The notes beneath the pieces are model-generated. The model was not told the origin of the DNA. It searched no databases and saw only the letters and a program-made list of their open reading frames with translations. Positions 53,181 to 62,730 of a stretch of 64,000 bases of DNA are shown piece after piece. How positions within the stretch are numbered: position 1 is the stretch's first letter; the number at the start of each line of letters is the position of its first letter. This DNA is from Tomocerus qinae (lineage: Eukaryota > Arthropoda > Collembola > Entomobryomorpha > Tomoceridae): contig JAECZT010000011.1 of assembly GCA_020055645.1 (NCBI GenBank), positions 248,001 to 312,000 on the forward strand. The letters are read 5' to 3'. Position numbers and translations under genes: made by a program.

Positions 53181-55190
53181 TGTAAATGATTATATATTAT
53201 CTAAATGAATATATATTATTGTAAATGATTATATATTATCTAAATGAATATATATTATTGTAAATGATTATATATAATTGTAAATGATTTTCATGCATTG
53301 TAAATGATTAAATAATATCCTCGTAAATGATTAAATAATATCATCGTAGGTAACTATATATCATTGTAAATGATTAAATATCATTGTAAATGAATAAATG
53401 TCAATGTCAATGATTTTCTTGAATTGTAAATCTTTAAATATCATTGTAAATGATTTTCTCGATTGTAAATGATTTTGATGAATTGTCAATGACTAAATAT
53501 TAATGTAAATGATTTTAATTGATTTTAAATGACTAAATATCATTGTTACTGATTTTATATGACTTAATACCCTTGTAATTGATTTTAAATGGCTAAATAT
53601 AATTGTAAATGATTTTCATGAATTGTAAATATTGTAAATGCTTTTCATGAATTGTAAATCAATAAATATCATAATAACTGATTTCCATGAATTGTAAATG
53701 ATTAAATATCATTGTAAATAATTTTCATAAATTGTAAATAATTTTCATAAATTGTAAATAATTTTCATAAATTGTAATCGTAAATCATTATATATATTGT
53801 CCTAAACGAATATATGTTATCGTAAACGAATATATAATATCGTAATTGATTATATATCATCGTAAGCGAATATATATCATCGTTAATGATTATATATCAT
53901 GGTAAACAAACATATATCCTTGTAAATGATTATATATCATCGTATATGATAACATATCATCGTAAATGATTATATATCATCGTAAACGAATATACATCAT
54001 CGTAAATGATAATATGTATTATCCAAAACGAATATATATCATCGTAAATGATTATATGTCATCGTAAACGAATAGTAAAAAATTTTAATAAATCATAAAT
54101 ATATATCTATCATTGTAAATGATTATCTATCATTGTAAATGATTATATATTTTAAAAATTTGTAAATGATTTAAATGATTTTATAACGAATTGTAAATAA
54201 AGTAATTGATTATAAATTATCGTAAATGATTAAAAATTATCGTAAATGATTATAATGAATAGCAATTGATTATAACGAATTGTAAACGATTATAAATTAT
54301 CGTAAATGTTTTTAAAGAATAGAAATGACAATAAATCATCGCAATTGATTATAAACCAACGTAAACAATTACAATGAATTGTAAATGATTATAATGAGTT
54401 GTAAATGATTAAATATCGGAAATCGTAAAGGATTATAAATTACCGTAAATGATTAAATATTATCTTAAATCGTAAATGAGTATAAATCATCATAAATCGT
54501 AAATGAATTGTAAATGATTAAATATCGGAAATCGTAAAGGATTATAAATTACCGTAAATGATTAAATATTATCGTAAATCGTAAATGAGTATAAATCATC
54601 ATAAATCGTAAATGAGTATAAATCATCGTAAATCGTGAACGACATTGGAAATAATTATATATCATCGTACATAATTATATATCATCGCAAATGATTAAAT
54701 ATCATCTGTAATCGAAAATGAGTATGAATCGTCGTAAATTGTAAACGATTAAATTTCATTTTGAATGATTTTATATTATCGTAAAAATTTTGATGATTTG
54801 TAAATGATTTTAATGATTTGTAAATGATTTTAATGATTTGTAAATGATTTTAATGATTTGTAAATGATTTTAATGATTTGTAAATAATGATTTTAATGAT
54901 TTCTAAATGATTAAATATCAGTGTAAATGATTTATCATTGTAAAGGATTTTAATGATGTGTAGATGATTAAATATCATTGTAAATGAATAAATTAAATGA
55001 TTATAATTAATAGTAAATTTTAAAAAATCATCGTTAATGATTTTAATTAATCGTAAATGATATCATTGTAATTAATCGTATTTGATTAAACATCATTGTA
55101 AATTATTATATATAATCGTATTTGATTAAATATCACGATTATAATGATGTGTAAATGAATAAATGAATTGTAAATAATTATAACGAATGT
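53181..55190 (+). repeat. Decayed right margin of the 20-bp satellite
   Basis: The units become irregular and diverged (TATATATTATCTAAATGAA, TTTTCATGAATTGTAAA, ATCGTAAACGAATATATA). Local re-expansions are visible: about five copies of ATGATTTGTAAATGATTTTA at 54792-54890, and a direct duplication with a period of 109 bp around 54411-54620 (marker AATATCGGAAATCGTAAAGG). The divergence rises with distance from the core, the expected edge pattern for a satellite kept uniform by unequal exchange. Confidence 0.85.
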
Positions 55191-55254
55191 TGCTGTATAT
55201 CTGAAGTTGTTATTAGAAATAAATGAACTGGTTATAATGATCCTAAATATAAAG

Positions 55255-56080
55255 GCTAGATAAAAGCTTTAGCCGTATCCAAAGGCTAGCTAACTTTAGC
55301 CGATTCTAAAAGCTAGCTAAAAGCTTGATCGGTATTCAAAAGCTAGCTAAAAGCTTTCGCAGATTCCAAAAGCTAGCTAAAAGCTTTCGCAGATTCCAAA
55401 AGCTAGCTAAAAGCTTTCGCAGATTCCAAAAGCTGGCTAAAAGCTTTCGCGGATTCCAAAGGCTAGCTAAAAGCTTTAATCCATTCCAAAAACTGGCTAA
55501 AAGCTTTAACCGTACCCTAAAGCTAGTTAAAAGCTATTGCCGATTCCAAAGGCTAGCTAAAAGCTGCCCAAATATAAAACAAATCCAATTGAAAATGCTA
55601 GCTAATTTAAATAATTTAGTCGATTCTAAAAGCTAGCTAAAAGCTTTCGCAGATTCCAAAAGCTAGCTAAAAGCTTTCGCAGATTCCAAAGGCTAGCTAA
55701 AAGCTTTAAACCATTCCAAAAACTAGCTAAAAGCTTTAACCGTACCCTAAATTCCAAAGGCTAGCTAAAAGCTGCCCAAATATAAAACAAATATGATAGC
55801 TGCCTAACCTAATAATTTTAGCCAATTGAAAATGCTAGCAAATTTAAATAATTTAGTCGATTCCAAAGGCTAGCTAAAAGCTGCCCAAATATAAAATAAT
55901 ATGATAGCTGCATAACCTAACAATTTTAGCCAATTAAAAATGCTAGCTAATTTAAATAATTTAGTCGATTGTAAAGGCTAGCCAAAAGCTTTTACAGATT
56001 CCAAAAACTATGTAAAAGCTTTAGTTGTATCCTAAAGCTAGCTAAAAGCTATAGCCAATTCCTAAGGCTAGCTTAAACGA
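55255..56080 (+). repeat. 30-bp GCTAGCTAAAAGCTTT tandem repeat
   Basis: Units of about 30 bp with AAAAGCTAGCTAAAAGCTTT followed by CGCAGATTCC or variants. Perfect copies lie at about 55340-55440, with less regular ones to 56080. The 103-codon frame at 55325-55636 is a ten-residue repeat produced by the 30-bp unit and is not taken as a gene. GCCAATTGAAAATGCTAGC plus AATTTAAATAATTTAGTCG blocks start to alternate with it from 55800. Confidence 0.85.
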
Positions 56081-57960
56081 GCTAAATACTTATTTGACTC
56101 CGTTAATATCGTGTCAAATTTGATGCTGTTTATCTCAAATTGTTATCAGGATTAAATAGTTTAATTATAAAGATCCTGAATAAATTACATGGCACAGTAT
56201 CATATGAAGTCTAAATATTCATGCTTCTCTATAATATCTAGTCAAATATTTGCTGATTGGGACATCAAACCTAACCTATAAACCTAACCTAATAATTTAG
56301 CCAATTGAAAATGCTAGCTAATTTAAATAATTTAGTCGATTATGAAGGCTAGCTAAATGCTTTAGCTGATTCCAAAAGATAGCTAAATAAGTATTGCATT
56401 CAGTCTATGTTGTGTGAAAACACACACATACTGTTTATCTGAAGTTGTTATTAGAAATAAATAATCTAGTTATAACTATCATGAATAAATTACATGGCGC
56501 AGTATCATATCGAGTCAAAATAGATGCTGTTCTATCATCCAGTCAAAATAGATGCTGTTCTATCATATCCTGTCAAAATTGATGCTGTCCTATCACATCC
56601 AGTCAAACACATGCGGGTAATAATAATAACGAGTCAAATATATGCTAATTGGGACATTAAACCTAACCTAAAGATCTAACCTAATTATTTAGCCAATAAA
56701 ATTGCTAGCTAATTTAAATAATGTAGAAGATTATGAAGGCTAGCTAAAAGCTTTAGCCGATTCCAAAAGATAGCTAAAAGCTGTTAACCATCCTATCAAT
56801 TTCGAAAGATATGCAATAAGCATGCGTATTGGACATACAAATATTTATTTGTTTCAAAATTACAAACATTTATTTATTCTCGTATTTCATTGAAATTGCT
56901 ACTTAAATAGTTTATCTCATTATAAAGGCTAGTTAAAAGCTTTAACCGATTCCAAAAGGTAGCTAAAAGCTTTAGCCTTATCTAAAGCCTAGCTAAAAGC
57001 TAGCTGAATATGTAGTGAATTCAGTCTGTTGTTTGAAAACACATGTTGTTTATATGCAGTTGTTAAAAGAAATAAATAATCTAATTATAATTAACTTGAA
57101 TAAACTACATGGCGCAGTATCATATCGACTCAAAGTAGATACTATCATATGGGGTCAAACACATGCCGTGTAATAACATGTTGTGTCGAAACACATGCTG
57201 TTTTCCTGAAGTGGTTGTCAGAAATAAATAATCTAATAAATTACATGACGCACTATCATATCGAGTGAAAATATATGCATGTCTAAGATACCGAGTAATA
57301 TATATATCGATTGGGACATTAAACCTAACCTATAAACCTAACCTAATAATTTAGCCAATATAAAATGCTAGCTAATTTAAATAATTTAATCGATTATAAA
57401 GGCTAGCTAAAAGCTTTTGCCGATTCCATAAGGTAGCTAAAAGCTTAAGGGCATTCCAAAGGCTGTTCTCTAAGATATCTAGTCAAATATTTGCTGATTG
57501 AGGCATCAAACCTAACCTAAAGACCTAACCTAATAATTTAGCCAATTCAAAATGCTAGCTAATTTAAATAATTTAGTCGATTATGAAGGCTAGCTAAAAG
57601 TTTTAACCGATTCCAAAAGATACTAAAAGGCTAACTAATAGCTAGCTAAATATGTATTGATTTCAGTCTATGTTATGTCAAAACACATGCTGCTTCTAAA
57701 GTTATTAAATATATAATCTAGTTATAATGATAATCAATAATTCGCATGATGCATTTTCAAATGAAATCAAATTTACATGCTGTTTATTCAAAATTGTTAT
57801 TAGGATTTAAATAATCTGGTTATAATCATCGTAAATAAATTTTATGGCGCATTTTATCATTTCGAGTGTAAATACATGATTTTCTAAGGTAGATATACTG
57901 ATTGGGACATTAACCTAACCTTTTAACCTAACTTAATAATTAAGTCTATTCGTCTAAATC
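56081..57960 (+). repeat. Complex composite repeat (GCTAGC blocks plus about 100-bp modules)
   Basis: Three modules recur in loose order. Module one is GAAGTTGTTATTAGAAATAA followed by TAATCTAGTTATAATGATC and TGAATAAATTACATGGCGC plus AGTATCATATCGAGTCAAA; copies start near 55205, 56135, 56440, 57060, 57205, 57700 and 57790. Module two is TTGGGACATTAAACCTAACC and more CCTAACCTAATAATTTAGCC (near 56265, 56655, 57310, 57490 and 57905). Module three is AATGCTAGCTAATTTAAATA plus a GCTAGCTAAAAGC block. All copies are diverged, indicating an old composite repeat. No ORF. Confidence 0.82.
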
Positions 57961-59440
57961 AATAATTACGGTAGAGGCATTGGAATATTTAGTAGTTTCC
58001 AAAGGCTAGCTAAAAGCTAACTAAAATATGGGCTAACTAAATTGCTCCATAGCTCCACAACTAATTTTACCTATTTCCAAAAGACTAACTAAAAGCGAAC
58101 TAAAAGTCCGGCTAAATAAATTGCGCAATGTCTCCACAACTAATTTTAGCCATTTACGAAAGGCTAACTAAAAGCGAACCAAAAATCCGGCTAAATAAAT
58201 TGCGCAATGTCTCCACAACTAATTTTATCCATTTACGAAAGGCTAACTAAAAGCTAACTAAAACTGCGGCTAAATAAATTGCGCAATGTCTCCACAACTA
58301 TTTTTAGCCATTTGCAAAAGGCTAGCTAAAAGCTAACTAAACATTTGACTAAAATTTCGGGAGAGGCATTGGTGCATTTAGTCTTTTCCAAAAGGCTAAC
58401 TAAAAGCTAACTAAAAATCCGGCTAAATAAATTGCGCAATGTCTCCACAACTAATTTTAGCCATTTACGAAAGACTAACTAAAAGCTAACTAAAAATGCG
58501 GCTAAATAAATTGCGCAATGTCTCCACAACTATTTTTAGCCATTTCTAAAAGGCTAAATAAAAGCTAACTAAAAATGCGGCTAAATAAATTCCGCAATAT
58601 CTCCACAAATAGTTTTAGCCATTTCCAAAAGACTAACTAAAAGCTAACTAAAAATTGGGCTAAATCTTAAATTATGGTGAAGGCATTGGTACATTTAGCC
58701 ATTTTCATACGGCTAGCTAAAAGCTAGCTAAAAATGCGGCTAAATAAATTGCGAAATGTCTCCACAATCATTTTTAGCCATTTCCAAAAGGCTAACTAAA
58801 AGCTAACTAAAAATTTGACTAAAATTTCGGGAGAGGCATTGGTGCATTTAGTCTTTTCTAAAAGGCTAACTAAAAGCTAACTAAACATTCGGCTAATTAA
58901 ATTGCGCAAAGCCTTCACCACTATTTTTAGCCATTTCCAAAAAGGCTAACTAAAAGCTAACTAAAAATCCGGCTAAATAAATCGCGCAATGTCTCCACAA
59001 CTAATTTTAGCCATTTCCAAAAGGCTAACTAATAGCTAACTAAAAATTTGACTAAAATTACGGTGGAGGCATTGGTACATTTAGCCATTTTCAAAAGGCT
59101 AGCTAAAAGCTAGCTAAAAATTGGGCTAAATAAATTGCGCAATGTCTCCACAACTATTTTTAGCCATTTCCAAAAAACTAGCTAAAAGCTAACTTAAAAT
59201 TCGGCTAAATAAATTTCGCAAAGCCTTCACCACTATTTTTAGCCATTTCCAAAAAGGGTAACTAAAAGCTAACTAAAAATTCGGCTAAATAATTTGCGCA
59301 ATGTCTCCACAACTAATTTTAGCCATTTCCAAAAGGCTAACCAAAAGCTAACTAAAATTTCGGCTAAAATTATTGTGGAGGCATTGGTACATTTTGCCAA
59401 TTTTTCATGGCTAGGTAAAAGCAAACTAAAAATGAGAGTT
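57961..59440 (+). repeat. Degenerate GCTAACTAAAAGC repeat family, right block
   Basis: Units of about 79 bp of the same family and orientation as 31.8-33.3 kb: GGCTAACTAAAAGCTAACTA, CCGGCTAAATAAATTGCGCA, ATGTCTCCACAACTAATTTT and AGCCATTTCCAAAAGG. A second flavour carries GGAGAGGCATTGGTGCATTT. The minus-strand frame at 59269-59481 lies in these repeats and is not a gene. Confidence 0.87.
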
Positions 59441-59557
59441 GATTGACTAAAATTTAAATTTTTTGTACAAAAGGAGGACATCTTGAAATTTAAGAAGGTC
59501 TGGTTTAAAGCAAAGTTGTTTACTTTATTAGCTAAATTTCATTGGTTAAATTTAAAG
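59441..59557 (+). promoter_or_regulatory. Possible promoter and 5' UTR of the four-exon gene
   Basis: About 115 bp free of the flanking repeat units directly before the predicted ATG. It is AT-rich (TTTACTTTATTAGC, GGTTAAATTTAAAG). No firm TATA box or initiator can be named; the assignment rests only on position. Confidence 0.25.
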
Positions 59558-60308
59558 ATGGAGTTTGAGTAAGTCAAAAATATACTGTAGTGGTTTAATA
59601 AAGTGAAGTAATTATTAGAAGTGTAAGTATTTGAAAATGTAATTTTAATTTTTTTTACTGTATTTCAAGCCGAAGAATATTAAGAAATAAGAAGCCGCTG
59701 TTTCATGGAATGCATGAAACTTTTATTGCAAGGGTGAATAGTAACTATTTAAAATATGAAACGAAACGGATCAACGCGATTGTCAAATTTTTTCGCCGAC
59801 ATAATTGGATAAATGAAGAAGATGAAAAAATAATTGTAAGAAAACCTTTTGTTTATAATCCTGTTTGTACAAATATTTGGTAAACTCTTATTATTTCAGA
59901 GAATAGTAGTAATTATATTGCCTTTTACAGGTTGACAGAGACGATTTACCTGGAAAAAATTATATTTTATTTGAGTTAATGAAAAATGGTCTTTGCTTTA
60001 GCGCCGCTCAAAAGTTATTGTGCGCAATCCAATGCAAAACTCCAACTTATAAAGCTGGTAGCAAGGCTAAACTTACTCTTTCCGAAGTTGTGACTCAGTT
60101 ACACGTAAACCAATTGATAACAAAAGAGGATAAGATACAGTTGGTAAGTTTGTTATGAAAAGTTATTGACAATTTTAGTTTACAAAAGTTATGTTTTAAG
60201 AAAGTTGTTTTAAAGGATGTTGAATGTGTTATCAATAAGGACATTGATATTCATGATATGGAAGATTCCAATGAAAGCTCGTCTTCAGATTCGTCCGATT
60301 CAGACTGA
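59558..60308 (+). CDS. Unrecognised four-exon small gene, predicted 165 aa
   Basis: This is a spliced model built by reading splice sites. Exon 1 is 59558-59568, ATG GAG TTT GA followed by the donor GTAAGT. Exon 2 is 59670-59835, after a T-rich tract ending TTTCAAG, and closes at GTAAGA. Exon 3 is 59931-60143, after CCTTTTACAG, and closes at GTAAGT. Exon 4 is 60201-60308, after GTTTTAAG, and ends in TGA. Phases agree at all three joins. Residues 5-59 are basic and aromatic (KPLFHGMHETFIARVN, INAIVKFFRRHNWI, NEEDEKII). Residues 60-130 look globular (DLPGKNYILFELMKNGLCF, KLTLSEVVTQLHV). The tail is acidic and serine-rich (DSNESSSSDSSDSD). There is no signal peptide or membrane segment. I do not recognise the family. 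It sits between two GCTAGC repeat blocks. The last acceptor is the least certain; 60188 is an in-frame alternative. ATTAAA at 60310 could serve in polyadenylation. Confidence 0.6.
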
Positions 60309-60562
60309 ATTAAATACCAATTACACTTAAAATTTTTGCTGACTAAAATATAATGGCACGAAACAATTTTTAAGTGGGAAACTATAATTTATATGTTAGA
60401 AACTGTCAAAAATATAATTATTTATTTGTTTTACACATGTTGTAATTAATACAATTTACAAAAAAACGTTTGAAGTTGTAGTATCTGAAAGTTACTGAAA
60501 CCAGAATATTATCAAAATTAATTCTTAATCATCATCATAAAATAACAATCAGTACCACGTTG
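60309..60562. other. Intergenic DNA after the four-exon gene
   Basis: AT-rich DNA without a convincing ORF or repeat; probably 3' UTR and spacer of the four-exon gene. Confidence 0.5.
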
Positions 60563-60634
60563 CCGGTCAGTTACCATCTGAAGTTACCGGTCAGTTACCA
60601 TCTGAAGATACCGGTCAGTTACCATCTGAAATTC
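60563..60634 (+). repeat. 24-bp minisatellite, three copies
   Basis: CCGGTCAGTTACCATCTGAA plus GTTA/GATA/ATTC occurs three times with a period of exactly 24 bp (60563, 60587, 60611). It is preceded by a partial GTACCACGTTG. Confidence 0.9.
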
Positions 60635-60669
60635 GTCTAGATTTTGGTAAGTTTGGTATCAATTGCTAA

Positions 60670-61085
60670 AAGGCTAGGCTGGCTATTCGTATTTGACTAA
60701 ACCTATAGAGGACACATTGGTACATTTAGTAATTTTAAAACGGCTAACTAAAAGCTAGCTAAAAATTCGACTAAAATTACGGTGGAGGCATTGGTACATT
60801 TAGTCATTTTAAAACTGCTAACTAAAAGCTAACTAAATATTTGACTAAAATTATGGTTGAGGCATTAGTACATTTCGTCATTTTAAAACGGCTAACTAAA
60901 AGCTAACTAAAAATTCGAATAAAATTACGGTGGAGGCATTGGTACATTTAGTCATTTTAAAACGATAACTAAAAGCTAACTAAAAATTCGGCTAAAATTA
61001 CGGAAGAGTATTTGGTTTCATTATTTTTAGTTTTAGAAAAGGCTAGCTAAAAGGTAGATAAAGATTCGGCTAAAATTCGGAATTA
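60670..61085 (+). repeat. GCTAACTAAAAGC repeat family, outlying block
   Basis: Five or so units of about 75 bp: GGTGGAGGCATTGGTACATT, TAGTCATTTTAAAACGGC and TAACTAAAAGCTAACTAAA plus ATTCGACTAAAATTAC. Same family and orientation as 57.96-59.44 kb. It lies between the two spliced genes. Confidence 0.85.
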
Positions 61086-61549
61086 TTGGAACATGTAGCT
61101 TGGACAGTGATTTTATTTAAGGAAGACTTGTTATTTCTGTATAGTTTTTGAAAGTAAGAATTTAGTTGTTAAAACACTTGCTAAAAGTTCGTAGTCTATT
61201 TGGATAGTTCAAGCTCATTCTGGTCAGTGGGGCTGTATTTAGACAGCGGTACCTAGTTGCTGCTGGTACCGACGTTACCGTTGTTACCAAAGATCCAGCA
61301 GCAGGATTAATATCCAATCGCTAGCGGTAACACATCAGTAGCGGGAACAGCGGTAACATCGATAACAGCGGTTAAAAGGTACAAGCACTATCGGTAACAC
61401 AATTCCTGTAACATAGTTATTTCGGAATTAGATCCGTCGTCCATCTCGCTGCGTTGGTCTAAAAGCATTATTATTATTTAAATAGCAGTGCACTGCCTTA
61501 TAATAGCCTTGGCGGTAACAACGGTTGTGTTGCTGCAAACGGGACACAG
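61086..61549. other. Low-copy intergenic DNA with GGTAAC/GTTACC motifs
   Basis: No ORF is supported. Between 61240 and 61410 the short motif GCGGTAACA and its complement GTTACC occur repeatedly (GCTGGTACCGACGTTACCG, GCGGTAACATCGATAACAGC), and the stretch is richer in G+C than its surroundings. GGCGGTAACAACGG recurs at 61510. Confidence 0.5.
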
Positions 61550-61800
61550 TAAGCAATTCTAAGTTTTTTCCCAATGCAAAATCGTACCCAAATTTTCGCA
61601 AGTATTTTCAAAACTAGTCACTATTTGCCTCTTTTTTGACCTACCCTAATAAAATTGTAACAACCAAACAATTGTTATATTCATTTTTATTAGGTTAGGT
61701 TAGAAAAAGGCAAAAATAGTGACGTTTGGCTTAAAAAGTGATTATACACTGAAGATCAAATTCGTCATTCTTACATTGGGAAAAAACTTTGAATTGCTTA
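61550..61800. mobile_element. Fold-back MITE with long inverted repeats, 251 bp
   Basis: Starts TAAGCAATTCTAAGTTTTTT and ends with the inverted form, AAAAAACTTTGAATTGCTTA. Further matching inverted segments are TTTTTTCCCAATG with CATTGGGAAAAAA, AGTCACTATTTGCC with GGCAAAAATAGTGACG, and CCTACCCTAATAAAA with TTTTATTAGGTTAGG. The arms of about 115-120 bp thus meet near 61670, so the element folds as one imperfect hairpin. A terminal TA on both sides may be the target duplication, which would suit a Tc1/mariner-type MITE. There is no coding capacity. It ends about 90 bp before the ATG of the hybrid-binding-domain gene. Confidence 0.82.
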
Positions 61801-61891
61801 AAAACCCGGCTGAAGTTTTTGTCTAATATTTTAGAACCGTTCTGATTGATTGTGTAATTTTATTTATTTACGTTTTAGTTTAAATATCGTC

Positions 61892-62252
61892 ATGGGTCCA
61901 AAGAAAATGTACGCCGTAGCTGTGGGACGACGGGTTGGTATTTATTACTCGTGGCATGAAGCTGAAAAACAGGTTAAATCTTTTTCTAAAGCAAAATTCA
62001 AAAGCTTTTACAAAAGGAGTGAAGCAGAACAATTCATAGCTGCAAATCGTGTTGGGGGTAATTTGTTTGTTTTATTAATTGTCCTAATTTGTAATTATAT
62101 CAAATTAATTACTCACAAATATTATTGGTTTTAACGTTTATCAATATTAATATCAACTAGGTTCCAACGGTGAAAGAAGAATTAACAATAATAATAATAG
62201 TAATGTTAGTGAGAAGGGTAGGCTACTATTTGCAAACCAGTCACTAAACTAA
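61892..62252 (+). CDS. Small RNase H1-type hybrid-binding-domain protein, predicted 85 aa
   Basis: The ATG at 61892 has GTCATGG context. Coding exon 61892-62057 ends at GGGG|GTAATT. A 103-bp intron ends ATCAACTAG at 62160, and 62161-62252 continues in phase to TAA. Residues 5-50 match the N-terminal hybrid-binding domain of RNase H1 (also found in caulimovirus P6): KKMYAVAVGRRVGIYYSW, then HEAEKQVKSFSKAKFKSF, then EAEQFI. Known domains use the W, FK and basic residues to hold RNA:DNA hybrids or double-stranded RNA, and those positions look kept (W21, F36, K37, F39). No RNase H catalytic domain follows in this window. The second exon is low-complexity (a run of Asn from AAT repeats) and may be wrong; GTGAGA at 62208 could be a donor to a further exon. 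AG at 61878 after a T-rich tract suggests an upstream 5' UTR exon. Confidence 0.55.
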
Positions 62253-62479
62253 TAATATAAAGTCAACGGATGCGGTGCAAGTATGATTGCCGGTTCTCGG
62301 GGGATGAATTCTATAGTGCCACGATACAGTAATGCCAGTTCAACGCAATAATAGTTTATCTCACAGTTCAATTATTATTTAGCCAGATATTTGCACTCAA
62401 ATAGATTCAATAAGAAATGATAAGTAGTAGTAGTAACTGAAAGAATAATAATTAATAATCAAAGGTAATTGAAATAAGA
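62253..62479. other. Intergenic DNA
   Basis: No ORF or repeat supported. It may include part of the LTR-like fragment described for 62480-62730 if that fragment extends further left. Confidence 0.4.
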
Positions 62480-62730
62480 TTTGAAGGAATGGCGAAGCAC
62501 GACAGGCAGACCACAACAAGATTGTCGTTGCAGGAGCTAGAGCCGAAGAGTAGTGGTCGGGGCCTAAGCCCGAAGAAGAGTGTTCTGAGTCAGTTGGGTT
62601 TCGTCGTCGTTGTTTGATTTGCTCCTCCTCTCCCTCTGCCGCTCATTTCTCTTATAGTGCATCAGCGCAGGCCATATTATACGGCCTAATACTCTCCCCC
62701 TCCGACTTCGTGCATCCGATTTTTGAGGAT
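62480..62730 (-). mobile_element. Possible Copia-like LTR fragment (fossil)
   Basis: On the minus strand a polypurine run GGAGGGGGAGAG is followed by TATTAGGCCGTATAATATGG, with AGGCC/GGCCT inverted arms, and about 35 bp later by CACTATAAGAG, a TATA-like box. Polypurine tract, LTR start and TATA box in that order resemble the 3' end of a Copia-type element. No coding region, primer site or second LTR was found, and the far end cannot be placed. It looks like a remnant; family and limits are tentative. Confidence 0.35.

Noticed and set aside
55325-55636. 103-codon ORF with a ten-residue repeat (SFRRFQKLAK)
   Set aside because: The repeat is the 30-bp DNA unit, which happens to be a multiple of three. 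Neighbouring copies of the unit are out of frame, and no other gene signal is present.
59269-59481. Minus-strand 70-codon ORF
   Set aside because: It lies within degenerate GCTAACTAAAAGC repeats and antisense to the upstream region of the spliced gene, with no family likeness.
60144-60188. Alternative 45-bp third intron ending at 60188 and a 35-bp version ending at 60178
   Set aside because: The 60178 acceptor breaks the frame. The 60188 one keeps it but follows an A-run and gives a very short intron. The 57-bp intron ending GTTTTAAG at 60200 is preferred, though not proven.
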